From: Conyzicola nivalis
GTDB lineage: Bacteria > Actinomycetota > Actinomycetes > Actinomycetales > Microbacteriaceae
Reading direction: 5' to 3'
Assembly: GCF_014639655.1 (NCBI RefSeq)
Contig: NZ_BMGB01000001.1
Location: 620,001 to 684,000, forward strand
DNA: 64,000 bases
The translations under genes and the position numbers were made by a program. Shown here one piece after another: positions 45,018-53,667 of the stretch. Position 1 is the stretch's first letter; each line of letters starts with the position of its first letter. The notes beneath the pieces were generated by a model. That model had not been told where the DNA came from. It saw only the letters and a list, made by a program, of their open reading frames with translations, and did not search any database.

Positions 45018-45941
45018 ATGGCAGACAACACGGGCTTCGCAAGCGGCCGGCTTCTGGTCGTGGCCTTCGAGGGCTGGAACGACGCCGGAGAAGCGGCGAG
45101 CAACGCGGTGCGCACTCTCGAGGAACAGCTCGAGCTCTCCCCCATCGCGCGCGTCGACCCCGAGGACTACTTCGACTACCAGTTCAACCGCCCGACGATC
45201 TCGCTCGACGACGACGGCAACCGCGTTCTCGAGTGGCCGGGTGTCACGATGTACGGACCCACGGATCCGGATGCCACGGCTTTCGTTCCCCTCGCGGCGG
45301 ATGCCGAGCTCGCGGTCACCGGAGACAACGGCTCCAACGTCTACCTGCTCATCGGCACCGAGCCCTCGCGCGGCTGGAAGACCTTCGTCGCCGAGATCCT
45401 CGAGTCGATCGACGCGAACGGCATCACCTCGATCGTCTTCCTCGGCTCGATGCTCGCCGACGTGCCGCACACCCGGCCCATCTCGGTGTTCGTCAGCAGC
45501 GAGAACGCGGGCGTGCGCGACGAGCTCTCCATCGAGCGTTCGACCTACGAGGGCCCCGTCGGAATCCTCTCGGCGCTCGGCGACGCCGCCGACAAGGCGG
45601 GCATCCCGACCCTCTCGATCTGGGCGTCCGTGCCGCACTACGTACACAACGCACCCAGCCCCAAGGCCACACTCGCGCTGATCGACAAACTGGAGGAGAT
45701 CATCGACGTGGTCATCCCCCGCGGCGACCTCGTCGACGAGGCGGCGGCCTGGGAGACCGGTATCGACGCGCTGGCCTCCGACGACGACGACATGACGAGC
45801 TACATCGAGCAGCTCGAGCAGGCGCGCGACACCGTGGACTCCCCCGAGGCGAGCGGCGAAGCGATCGCCCACGAGTTCGAGAAGTACCTGCGCCGTGAAG
45901 ACGGCAAGCCCGACTCCGGCGGCAAGGCCGGCGGCAGCTAG
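45018..45941 (+). CDS. PAC2-family protein
   Basis: The 307-residue protein has the PAC2 fold: LLVVAFEGWNDAGEAASNAV at the N terminus, a GTEPSRGWKTFVAEIL segment and FLGSMLADVPHTRP. Eukaryotic members help assemble proteasomes, while the actinobacterial proteins also occur without a proteasome and their function is unknown. It ends with a flexible GKPDSGGKAGGS tail, and its stop codon is adjacent to the convergent mshC stop codon. Confidence 0.9.
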   Translation: MADNTGFASGRLLVVAFEGWNDAGEAASNAVRTLEEQLELSPIARVDPEDYFDYQFNRPTISLDDDGNRVLEWPGVTMYGPTDPDATAFVPLAADAELAVTGDNGSNVYLLIGTEPSRGWKTFVAEILESIDANGITSIVFLGSMLADVPHTRPISVFVSSENAGVRDELSIERSTYEGPVGILSALGDAADKAGIPTLSIWASVPHYVHNAPSPKATLALIDKLEEIIDVVIPRGDLVDEAAAWETGIDALASDDDDMTSYIEQLEQARDTVDSPEASGEAIAHEFEKYLRREDGKPDSGGKAGGS

Positions 45942-47156
45942 CTACAGGCGCACACCCAGTAGTGCGTCGATCGCGTCGACATCGGTGGCGGTAGCGCGCT
46001 CGCCCGAGGCGACGCGTGCGTCGACGGCCGCGAGGGCGGCCGGGGTGTCGAGGTCGTTCACGAGCGCTGACCGCAGCGTGTCGACGAGAGTCGCATCCGC
46101 ACCCTCGACCGCTTCCGCGGCCCAGGTCTCCCACTCGCCCAGTCGGCACTGGGCCTCGGTGAGCTGGACCCGCGTCCACTCCCAGTCGGCGCGGTAGTGC
46201 CGGTCGAGCAGGGCGAGGCGGATGGCCCGCGGGTCTACCCCGTCGTCGGTGAGGCGCGAGACGAGCACGAGGTTGCCGAGCGACTTGCTCATCTTCTCGC
46301 CGTCGTACGCCACCATGCCGGCGTGCGCGTAGAGGTCCGCGAGCGGGCGTCCGGTGAGCGCGGCGGCGTGACCGGCGCTGAACTCGTGGTGCGGGAAGAC
46401 GAGGTCGGAACCGCCGCCCTGCACCGTCATCGGGGTGTCGAGGTAGCGCTGCGCTATGACCGAACACTCGATGTGCCAGCCGGGCCGGCCGGCTCCGACG
46501 GGTGACGGCCACGACGGTTCGCCGTCGCGTTCGCCGCGCCAGAGCAGCGGGTCTAGGGCGTCGCGCTTGCCCGCTCGTTCGGGGTCTCCCCCGCGCTGCG
46601 CGCTGAGGGCGAGCATCGTGGCGCGGTCGAAGCCGCTTTCGTCGCCGAGGGTCCAGACCGCGGATGCCGCGGCGGAGTTGTCGAAGTACACGTCGTCGTC
46701 GAGGCGGTAGGCGATTCCGGCGTCGAGCAGCTGGCGCACGCCCTCCGCGACCTCGGCGATCACGTCGGTGACCGCGACGAAATCGGTCGGCGGCAGGACG
46801 CGGAGGCTCTCCATGTCGCCGCGGAACAGGTCGATCTGCTCGGCGGCGAGGGCGCGCCAGTCGACGTCGGTCGCGGCAGCGCGCTCCAGCAGCGGATCGT
46901 CGATGTCGGTCACGTTCTGCGCGTAGCGCACGGTGAAGCCGCCGTCGGTCCACAGGCGCACGAGGGTATCGAAAGCGAGGTAGGTGTTGGCGTGGCCGAG
47001 GTGCGTCGCGTCGTACGGCGTTATGCCGCACACGTAGAGGCTGGCGGATTCAGCGGGAGAAGCCGCCCGCACCGTGCGCGTCGACGAGTCGAACAGCCGG
47101 GGCACCGGCGCGCGGCCGGGCAGCGAGGGAACGACGGGCCTGGTCCACGATTTCAC
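45942..47156 (-). CDS. mshC: Mycothiol synthesis Cys-GlcN-Ins ligase
   Basis: The 404-residue enzyme joins cysteine to glucosaminyl-inositol in mycothiol synthesis. It resembles cysteinyl-tRNA synthetase: HIGH-type HLGHANTY, a zinc site region with the first cysteine in YVCGITPYDATH and HIECSVIAQRY, and the KMSKS motif in EKMSKSLGN. The N-terminal VVPSLPGRAPVPRL is typical of MshC and absent from CysS. It is the clearest marker that the host makes mycothiol. Confidence 0.95.
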   Translation of the reverse strand: MKSWTRPVVPSLPGRAPVPRLFDSSTRTVRAASPAESASLYVCGITPYDATHLGHANTYLAFDTLVRLWTDGGFTVRYAQNVTDIDDPLLERAAATDVDWRALAAEQIDLFRGDMESLRVLPPTDFVAVTDVIAEVAEGVRQLLDAGIAYRLDDDVYFDNSAAASAVWTLGDESGFDRATMLALSAQRGGDPERAGKRDALDPLLWRGERDGEPSWPSPVGAGRPGWHIECSVIAQRYLDTPMTVQGGGSDLVFPHHEFSAGHAAALTGRPLADLYAHAGMVAYDGEKMSKSLGNLVLVSRLTDDGVDPRAIRLALLDRHYRADWEWTRVQLTEAQCRLGEWETWAAEAVEGADATLVDTLRSALVNDLDTPAALAAVDARVASGERATATDVDAIDALLGVRL

Positions 47157-47210
47157 TGGGTCAGCTTACGCGGGGGTCGCTGGGAAACCGACCCCCCGCA
47201 GCCGACGCGG

Positions 47211-47375
47211 TCAATCCAGCCCGGTGTGCTCACCCGCACTCTGGAACGCGCGCAGATCGGCGTCGCTGAACGGGTGGGCGGTCGTTACGAACCGGATGGG
47301 GCTCTCGTACAGCCGGGGTTCGCTGACCGAGCCGATGTCGGCGTCGAACACGATCTCGTCAATATCGTTGGACAT
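47211..47375 (-). CDS. Small hypothetical protein beside the GAF-ANTAR genes
   Basis: The 54-residue acidic protein (MSNDIDEIVFDADIGS...) has no recognised family, membrane segment or cysteine. ATG 47375 is preceded by a strong GAGGAGG site, so it is probably translated. It lies 98 bases downstream of the first GAF-ANTAR gene on the same strand. Confidence 0.65.
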   Translation of the reverse strand: MSNDIDEIVFDADIGSVSEPRLYESPIRFVTTAHPFSDADLRAFQSAGEHTGLD

Positions 47376-47473
47376 GATGGCCTCCTCGATAGTCTCACTG
47401 GAACAGTAAGCCGAGGTCCGGGGCCGTGAATGCTTTAAGGGTACGCCTGTTTCCGCGATTGGGAAGGGGGTGA

Positions 47474-48187
47474 CTACAGGGAAAGCGACCGATTGACGAC
47501 ACGCTCGGCAACGTCGCGCAGGTTGAGATTGTTGCCTCGGGCGTAGGCGCGCAGAGTCTGGAACGCGGCATCCATGTCGACATCGCGCATGTACGCGATC
47601 ACGCCCTTCGCCTGTTCGATGAGCACCCGGCTGTCGAGCGCGTGCTGCAGTTGGTTCTTCGCGATGTCGGCTTCGCGGATGGCACGTTCCTGGAGAATGC
47701 CGATGGTGGCGACATCGGCGAGCCCCTGCGCGACGGACTTGTCTTCGTCGGAGAGCGCCCCGGTGGTGGGGCGGAACAGGTTGAGCGTGCCGATCATCCT
47801 GCCCCGCAGACGTAACGGAACGCCGTGCACCGATCGGAATCCCTGCTCCAGGGCCGCTTTGCTGAACTCGGGCCATCGTTCGTCCAGTTCGGAGACATCA
47901 CTCACGGTGACGACGGAGCCCGAGGCGAAGCACTCAACGCACGGCCCTGCGCCGGAGCTGAGCTGGATTGTCTCGACGATGCGGCTCTTCTCGCTCGTCG
48001 ACGCGACGACGGCCAGCTCGCCCGTGGAGTCGGCGAGCATGATCCCGGCGGCCGACGCGTCGAGCAGATCGGCGCAGGTGTCGACGAGGGTCTGCAGCAG
48101 ATCGACCACGTCGTAGCCCGCCACCAGTGTGTCTGCGAGAGTGACGAAGGCCGTGGTCAGCCGTCGTTCCCGCGTATCGCTCGCCAT
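47474..48187 (-). CDS. GAF and ANTAR domain protein
   Basis: The 237-residue protein has a GAF sensor domain (about 18-160, with SSGAGPCVECFASG and GVPLRLRGRMIGTLNLF) and a C-terminal ANTAR RNA-binding domain (LIEQAKGVIAYMRDVDMDAAFQTLRAYARG). ANTAR proteins bind paired hairpins to allow antitermination. Signal and RNA target are unknown. ATG 48187 follows TAAACT by six bases. A second GAF-ANTAR gene lies directly upstream, 40 bases away. Confidence 0.92.
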   Translation of the reverse strand: MASDTRERRLTTAFVTLADTLVAGYDVVDLLQTLVDTCADLLDASAAGIMLADSTGELAVVASTSEKSRIVETIQLSSGAGPCVECFASGSVVTVSDVSELDERWPEFSKAALEQGFRSVHGVPLRLRGRMIGTLNLFRPTTGALSDEDKSVAQGLADVATIGILQERAIREADIAKNQLQHALDSRVLIEQAKGVIAYMRDVDMDAAFQTLRAYARGNNLNLRDVAERVVNRSLSL

Positions 48188-48193
48188 TCTCAG

Positions 48194-48199
48194 AGTTTA
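48194..48199 (-). promoter_or_regulatory. Candidate -10 element, leaderless GAF-ANTAR gene
   Basis: TAAACT on the minus strand ends six bases before ATG 48187, in the 40-base gap between the two GAF-ANTAR genes. It would give the downstream copy its own promoter. Confidence 0.5.
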
Positions 48200-48227
48200 C
48201 TCCGCGCGGTGATCAGTGCGCACCGGG

Positions 48228-48938
48228 TCATAGCGTGCCATCAAGCGCGAAGTCGAGGCGGCGCTCGATGATGTCGTTGGCGATCTCCGCCACCGTGCGC
48301 CCGCTCGAGAACGCGTGCGCCCGCAGGAGGAGGGCGGCGTCGGCGGCCGAGATGCCGAGCTGCGCGAGGACCATGCCCGTCGCCTGGTGCACCTCGCGCC
48401 GGTTGTCGGTGCCCTGCGGTTCGAGGTCTCCCGTGGGCTGGTCGGCGAGGATCCGCCGGAGCAGCTGCCACGCGGCGAGCGACGCTAGTTTCGTGGCATC
48501 CGACACCTCGTCTTCGTCCAAGGGGGCGTTCGACGACGAATACAGGTCGACCGCGCCGATATCGAGAGAACCGAGAGCGAGCGGGAACGCGTAGACGGCG
48601 CGGACCCCCGACCCCAACGCGTCCTCGTGCAGTGCATTGGCGAAGAGCGGCCAGGTGTGCCGACCGGAGGCCGGGAAGTCGGGGCTGAGCACGGGGAGCC
48701 TGGTCGACAGGGCGTCCCAGCACGGCCCCTCGCCGAGGTCGAACTGCAGCTCGTCGAGGCGCGCCGCGATGTCGTCGCTCGCGCACACCGTCGACTGGCC
48801 CAGCGAACCGGCGAGCACCGAGAGGGAAGCGCCTGCTACCGGAAGCACCGAGACGAAGGGGGCGCACAGGCTGCCGTTGCGCTCGTGTGCGTACAGAAGG
48901 TCGAGCTGTGCCTGTTTAAAGGCCTGTCGTGTCGGCAT
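48228..48938 (-). CDS. GAF and ANTAR domain protein (second copy)
   Basis: The 236-residue protein shares the architecture of the next gene but is not close in sequence. It has a GAF domain (VLAGSLGQSTVCASDDIAARLDELQFDLGEGPCWDAL) and a C-terminal ANTAR helix set (REVHQATGMVLAQLGISAADAALLLRAHAF). Two C residues in the GAF domain (TVCAS, GPCWD) could sense redox or bind a ligand, which is speculative. The tandem arrangement suggests duplication or cooperative control. Confidence 0.9.
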   Translation of the reverse strand: MPTRQAFKQAQLDLLYAHERNGSLCAPFVSVLPVAGASLSVLAGSLGQSTVCASDDIAARLDELQFDLGEGPCWDALSTRLPVLSPDFPASGRHTWPLFANALHEDALGSGVRAVYAFPLALGSLDIGAVDLYSSSNAPLDEDEVSDATKLASLAAWQLLRRILADQPTGDLEPQGTDNRREVHQATGMVLAQLGISAADAALLLRAHAFSSGRTVAEIANDIIERRLDFALDGTL

Positions 48939-49013
48939 GATGCCTTACCCCCATTGGTCGCGGGGTCAAGGCGAGTCAACGAATTTTGCGTGAACCCCAG
49001 CGTACCGCTCGAA

Positions 49014-49865
49014 CTATGTCGCCTGCAGGATTCCCGTGGAAAGTAGCACGATGAGGGCTACACCGAGCACCAGGCGATAGATCACGAACGGCAGGAAGCT
49101 GTGCGTCGAGATGTACTTCATGAGGTACGCGATCACGACGTAGCCGACCACGAAGGCGATGGCAGTAGCGACGGCTGTCTCGGCGTAGCCGTAGGCGCCC
49201 TGCGGCTCGCTGAAGCTGTGCTGCAGCTCGTAGAGTCCGCTGCCGAACACGGCGGGGATGGCCAGCAGGAAGGAGAAGCGCGCGGCGGCCGGGCGTTCGT
49301 AGCCGAGGGCGAGACCGGCGGTCGTCGTCGCGCCCGAGCGCGAGACGCCGGGGATGAGGGCGAGCATCTGGGCGAGGCCGATGCCGATGCCGTGGCCGTA
49401 GGTCATCTCGGTGAGCGGGCGGCTCTTCTTGCCGAACCAGTCGGCGAGGCCGAGGATGATGCCGAACACGATCAGCACGATCGCCACGATCCAGAGCGAG
49501 CGGAACGTCGAGCGGATCGCGTCCTGCGCGAAGTAGCCGAGCAGAACGATCGGCACCGTGCCGATGATGATGAGCCAGCCGAGACGCACGTCGGGATCGT
49601 TCTTCGCGACGCGGTGCGAGCTCGACCCGCCGCCGTTGCCGAACGACCGGAACCAGCGCCCGATGATGCGGGTGATGTCTTTCCAGAAGTAGATGATCAC
49701 GGCGGCCTCGGTGCCGAGCTGGGTGATCGCGGTGAAGGTCGCACCGGGGTCGGTGTGCGAGGGAAGGAACTCGCCCACGATGCGCAGGTGGGCGCTCGAC
49801 GAGATCGGGAGGAATTCGGTGAGGCCCTGGACCAGGCCGAGGATGATCGCCTCGATGAAACTCAT
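49014..49865 (-). CDS. uppP: Undecaprenyl-diphosphatase
   Basis: The 283-residue membrane enzyme recycles undecaprenyl pyrophosphate for peptidoglycan synthesis. Signatures are [13 protein letters not shown] near the N terminus and [14 protein letters not shown] later, with about eight helices. ATG 49865 has GGAG upstream. The longer frame from 49925 is not homologous. Loss or overuse affects bacitracin tolerance in this family. Confidence 0.94.
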   Translation of the reverse strand: MSFIEAIILGLVQGLTEFLPISSSAHLRIVGEFLPSHTDPGATFTAITQLGTEAAVIIYFWKDITRIIGRWFRSFGNGGGSSSHRVAKNDPDVRLGWLIIIGTVPIVLLGYFAQDAIRSTFRSLWIVAIVLIVFGIILGLADWFGKKSRPLTEMTYGHGIGIGLAQMLALIPGVSRSGATTTAGLALGYERPAAARFSFLLAIPAVFGSGLYELQHSFSEPQGAYGYAETAVATAIAFVVGYVVIAYLMKYISTHSFLPFVIYRLVLGVALIVLLSTGILQAT

Positions 49866-49884
49866 TGGTGCTCCGCTGTCGAAA

Positions 49885-51189
49885 TTAGTAGGTGGAGAGA
49901 AGGTCCGCGAGAACCCGCCTGCCAAAGACTAATGCGTCGAGCGGAACCCGCTCGTCGACGCCGTGGAACATGCCCGGAAAGTCGAGGCCGGCCGGCAGCT
50001 TGAGCGGCGCGAAGCCGTAGCCGGTGATTCCGAGCAGGCTGAGGGCCTTGTTGTCGGTGCCGCCGCTGAGCAGGTAGGGGAGCACGGGGATGTCGGGATC
50101 GTGCTTGCCGAGCGATGCGACCATGGCGTCGACCAGCGCGCCTTGGAACGGGTTCTCGAGCCCGATGTCGCGGTGCATCACGACGATCTCGATCTCGGGG
50201 CCGACGAGCCGCTGCACCTCGGCGATGACGTCGTCTTCCTCGCCGGCCAGCGTGCGGATGTCGATGAGCGCCTCGGCCGAGTCGGGGATGACGTTGTGCT
50301 TGTAGCCGGCCTTGAGCAGCGTGGGGTTCGTGGTCGTGCGCAGGGTGCCCTGGATGAACCCGCCCGCACTGCCGGTGGCGAGCACGACCTCCTCGGGTGT
50401 GACTCGCTGCGGGTCGACGCCGAGGATGCGAGCCAGTTCGCCTACGAGCTGCTCGGTGGTGTCGGTGAGGTGCACGGGCCACTCGCGTCGTCCGACCTTC
50501 GCCACGGCTTCGGCCAGCTTCGTCACGGCGTTGTTGTGCATGACCCTGCTGCCGTGCGACGCCGTGCCGCGGGCGATGAGCTTGATCCAGACGAGCGCCT
50601 TCTCGCCGGTCTGCAGCAGGTAGGCACGCTGGTCGTTGATGGTGACGGAGTAGCCGCCTACCTCGCTGATCGCCTCGGTCGCCCCGGCGAACAGTGTGGG
50701 GTGCTCCGTCACGAGGTGATGGGAACCGCGCACTCCCCCGGCCTCCTCGTCGGCGAAGAAGGCGATCACGAGGTCGCGCTTCGGCTGGGCGCCCGAACCC
50801 AGGATGTCCTGCAACGCCGTGATGATCATGGCGTCCATGTTTTTCATGTCGACGGCGCCGCGGCCCCAGAGCATGCCGTCCTGGATGACGCCGCCGAACG
50901 GGTCGACGCTCCAGTTGTCGGGGTCGGCGGGGACCACGTCGGTGTGGCCGTGCACGACGAGCGCCGGGAGGCTCGGGTCCGATCCCTTCACGCGGGCGAC
51001 GACGCTCGTGCGACCCGGATCGGAATCGACGTAGGTGGTCTTCAGGCCGAGATCTTCGAGCAGCGAACCGAGGTATTCGGCGGCGTCCGTCTCCCCGTTG
51101 GAGACGCCCTCGCCGTAGTTCGAGGTGTCGAACCGAATGAGTTGCTGGGCAATCGCGGCTGTTGCTTCAAGCTCTGGTTCGGTTGTCAT
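49885..51189 (-). CDS. M20/M25/M40-family metallopeptidase
   Basis: The 434-residue protein has the dinuclear zinc site ([28 protein letters not shown]) and a lid/dimerisation domain in the middle. It belongs to the M20 deacylase/dipeptidase family, with relatives annotated DapE-like. The substrate is unknown. It lies 19 bases upstream of uppP on the same strand, in keeping with the order seen in mycobacteria. Confidence 0.9.
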   Translation of the reverse strand: MTTEPELEATAAIAQQLIRFDTSNYGEGVSNGETDAAEYLGSLLEDLGLKTTYVDSDPGRTSVVARVKGSDPSLPALVVHGHTDVVPADPDNWSVDPFGGVIQDGMLWGRGAVDMKNMDAMIITALQDILGSGAQPKRDLVIAFFADEEAGGVRGSHHLVTEHPTLFAGATEAISEVGGYSVTINDQRAYLLQTGEKALVWIKLIARGTASHGSRVMHNNAVTKLAEAVAKVGRREWPVHLTDTTEQLVGELARILGVDPQRVTPEEVVLATGSAGGFIQGTLRTTTNPTLLKAGYKHNVIPDSAEALIDIRTLAGEEDDVIAEVQRLVGPEIEIVVMHRDIGLENPFQGALVDAMVASLGKHDPDIPVLPYLLSGGTDNKALSLLGITGYGFAPLKLPAGLDFPGMFHGVDERVPLDALVFGRRVLADLLSTY

Positions 51190-51321
51190 GCTGCAACGCT
51201 ACCCGTCGGATACGGCGTGTCGGGTCGCCGTGGCGCCAAGTGACAAAACCACCTCCCAGAGCGTGCTATTCTCGTTTCTCGGCGGTCAACGCGGTGTAAA
51301 AACCACAGAGACTGGCCATGC

Positions 51322-51405
51322 GCGCGGATGGCGGAATTGGTAGACGCGCTAGCTTGAGGTGCTAGTGCCCGTAAGGGCGTGGGGGTTCAAGTCCCCCTTC
51401 GCGCA
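51322..51405 (+). tRNA. tRNA-Leu (anticodon GAG)
   Basis: A full cloverleaf can be folded: a 7-bp acceptor stem GCGCGGA / TTCGCGC (with one G-T), D-arm GGCGGAATTGGTAGACGC, anticodon stem CTAGC / GCTAG with loop TTGAGGT giving anticodon GAG at 51356-51358, a long class II variable arm, T-loop GGTTCAAGTCC, and discriminator A 51405. No CCA is encoded. It reads CUC and CUU leucine codons. Confidence 0.95.
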
Positions 51406-51453
51406 CTTGGAATTGTTCGGTGTATTGCCGGAATCAATCCAGGGAATTGAGAC

Positions 51454-51496
51454 AAAAAAGGCTGGACGATCGGAAAACGATCGTCCAGCCTTTTTT
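51454..51496. terminator. Very strong bidirectional intrinsic terminator
   Basis: A 19-bp perfect stem (51454-51472 and 51478-51496, including six A-T pairs at the base) closes a GAAAA loop. T6 and A6 tracts make it a terminator on both strands, separating tRNA-Leu from the downstream minus-strand genes. Confidence 0.92.
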
Positions 51497-51578
51497 GTGT
51501 TGATTTCACGTTCGCCATCAGCGGGTGGCGGGAACCACAAGAAGCACCCGTTCCAGCTCGGCTAATGGTCTGTGCGGA

Positions 51579-52448
51579 TCAGGCAGCGTCCCCGGCCGTG
51601 CGGCTGCGGTCGACGATGTCGACTACGACCGCGAGTCCGTCGGCCCCCGCTAGCCCCCGGTCTCGAACGGATGCGACGTCGGCGCCCAGTCGCGCAAAAC
51701 CGTCGGCGAAGTGCTCTATGTCCTTTCGCATGAGTCCTTGCAGATGGCTCGCGATGGACGGAGTGATCTGGGTACCCAACGCCTGGATGATGAAGCTCCC
51801 GCCGCTACTCGTGGCGAGAAGGCGTTGCAGCGCGGCCACATCCACGCCCGTGGACTCCGCAATCGTGAATACGTCCTCCGCGTTCTTCAGATTCGTCATG
51901 GTCAGTGCGTTGTTCAGCAGCTTTCCCTGCTGTCCCGCACCCGGTACACCCATGAAGATCACTGCGCTGGAGAAGGTGTCGAAAACGACCTTCGCCGCGT
52001 CGAAAGCGTCGGGTGTACCACCGACGATCGTGGTGAGCGTGCGGGCCTCGGCGCCCGGTCCCCCGCCGCTCACCGGGGCGTCGAGCATCGCGATCCCTCG
52101 CGCGGCGGCGAGGGCCGCGAACTTCTGCGCCTCCTGAGGGTCGCCCGTGCCGTGATTGACGAGGATGGTGCCCGGACGCATGGCCGCGAGGATGCCCCCG
52201 TCGTTGAGCACACCGTCCACGTCCTTGTCGTCGCGGAGGACGAGCAGGACGATGTCGGACGCCGCTGCCAGATCGGCCGGCGAATCGTGAACGGTATGAG
52301 GGTGGCCGGCGAGGGCGTCGAGCGACGCGGGGCGACGCGCCCACACGCGCAGGTCGAAGGGCGAGTCGGCGAGGGCGCGCGCCATGGGCGCTCCTTGGTC
52401 GCCGAGGCCTATGAAACCTACAGTTTGGATGGTGGTCGAAGTGGTCAT
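51579..52448 (-). CDS. 3-hydroxyisobutyrate dehydrogenase-family oxidoreductase
   Basis: The 289-residue protein has a Rossmann motif GFIGLGDQGAP at 11-21, the substrate-binding DAPVSGGG at 123-130 and the catalytic lysine K176 (GAGQQGKLLNN). The family reduces or oxidises beta-hydroxyacids with NAD(P), and the substrate here is unknown. ATG 52448 has AAGG upstream. It is 26 bases downstream of the SDR gene, so both are likely co-transcribed. Confidence 0.88.
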   Translation of the reverse strand: MTTSTTIQTVGFIGLGDQGAPMARALADSPFDLRVWARRPASLDALAGHPHTVHDSPADLAAASDIVLLVLRDDKDVDGVLNDGGILAAMRPGTILVNHGTGDPQEAQKFAALAAARGIAMLDAPVSGGGPGAEARTLTTIVGGTPDAFDAAKVVFDTFSSAVIFMGVPGAGQQGKLLNNALTMTNLKNAEDVFTIAESTGVDVAALQRLLATSSGGSFIIQALGTQITPSIASHLQGLMRKDIEHFADGFARLGADVASVRDRGLAGADGLAVVVDIVDRSRTAGDAA

Positions 52449-52474
52449 CGTCTGCCTTTCTCGTCTCGGATGCT

Positions 52475-53392
52475 TCAGGAGGCGGTAATCAGCGGAAGAG
52501 CCGTTTCCCACAGCCGGTCTGCATTTACGGGGTCGAGTGCGTAGAAGGCGACGCCGGACAGCCACCCGTTGCCGTCGTAGACGGTGACGGCCTCGTTGTT
52601 GTCTTCGAAGTAGCGCCCGCCGATGCCCTCGAGCAGGGGCGAAGTAGCGACGAACAGGGTTGTCGCCGCTCCCTGCTCGATCGACTTGCGTCCTTCCGGC
52701 GGCGTTTTCAAACCGCCGGTGTGCTTCTGTAAACCGGTCGAAATCGCTCCGGGCATGACCGAGTTGACGGTGATGCCGTCGGCAGCCCATCGGCTGCTGG
52801 CAGCGACTCCGAAGAGGACGGCCGCTGTCTTCGACTGGCCGTACGCTGCAAGAGGGTCGTACTGGCGGAACCGGAAGTTGATGTCGTCGAAGACGACCGG
52901 TGAGAGCAGGTGTCCGCTGGAGCTCACGGTGACGACCCGCGCACCGCCGGCGGCTGCCAGTGCCGGGCGGAGGCCGACGGCGAGAGCAAAGTGTCCGAGG
53001 TAGTTCGTCGCGAACTGCAACTCGAAACCCTCGGCCGTTCGCTCCTCCGGCGTCGCCATGACACCCGCATTGTTAATGAGCAGATCGAGTGGGCCGGTCC
53101 ATTTGGACACGAACTCGCGCACCGACCACAGGTCGCTGACGTCGAGTTCAGCGGCGCGCACCGTCGTGGAACCGGTCGTCGAGCGGATGTCTTCGGCGAT
53201 CCCGGTTCCGGCTGCGAGGTTTCTTACTGCCAACGTGACGTCGGCCCCTCGCATTGCGAGGACGCGTGCGGTCTCGATGCCGATACCGGACGATGCGCCT
53301 GTGACGATGGCTTTCTTGCCCCGTAGGTCGATGCCGGCGGTGACCTCTTCCGCGGTCGAGGTGAATCCGAAGTCGGATGTGATGAGTGTCAT
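52475..53392 (-). CDS. Short-chain dehydrogenase/reductase
   Basis: The 305-residue enzyme has TGASSGIG at 31-38, NNAG around 107-110, and a canonical SDR active site with Y184 and K188 (YGQSK) preceded by serine 157-159 (VSSSG). It is a typical NAD(P)-dependent oxidoreductase of the retinol-dehydrogenase-like type. GGAGAG precedes ATG 53392. It faces the XRE regulator 275 bases away, a common pairing of SDR and MmyB-type regulator. Confidence 0.9.
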   Translation of the reverse strand: MTLITSDFGFTSTAEEVTAGIDLRGKKAIVTGASSGIGIETARVLAMRGADVTLAVRNLAAGTGIAEDIRSTTGSTTVRAAELDVSDLWSVREFVSKWTGPLDLLINNAGVMATPEERTAEGFELQFATNYLGHFALAVGLRPALAAAGGARVVTVSSSGHLLSPVVFDDINFRFRQYDPLAAYGQSKTAAVLFGVAASSRWAADGITVNSVMPGAISTGLQKHTGGLKTPPEGRKSIEQGAATTLFVATSPLLEGIGGRYFEDNNEAVTVYDGNGWLSGVAFYALDPVNADRLWETALPLITAS

Positions 53393-53461
53393 GGTGTCTC
53401 TCCTTCTGTCGCTGGTTGAAACAGCACGATGCCACCGGGGAATGCCCCGTGTCGTGGGCGA

Positions 53462-53479
53462 GCTGCTACTGGTAGTAGC
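53462..53479. promoter_or_regulatory. Near-palindrome, candidate operator for the XRE regulator
   Basis: GCTGCTACTGGTAGTAGC is nearly palindromic (seven of nine pairs) and lies between the divergent SDR and XRE genes, 70 bases upstream of the SDR ATG. It is a plausible but unproven target of the MmyB-type regulator. Confidence 0.4.
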
Positions 53480-53667
53480 ACTCCCACGTTGCGGTCCGAG
53501 CGCAAAGAGAAGCTATGCCCGGCTTGCTCCGGCTTCTTATGCCGAAGGAGCATCGGCGTCTGATGTGCAGATCAGTTCCGCCTCGACGACCGAGAGCTGA
53601 CGCGGCTACTGCACACGTGGGGCCGTGGCCCACCGCGACCTGCCGAGCTGACGAGTACGGTAAGGCG

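Noticed and set aside
51240-51272. tRNA-Leu promoter from GTGACA and TATTCT
   Set aside because: The spacer would be 21 bases, outside the normal 16-19 range, so the pair is not convincing.
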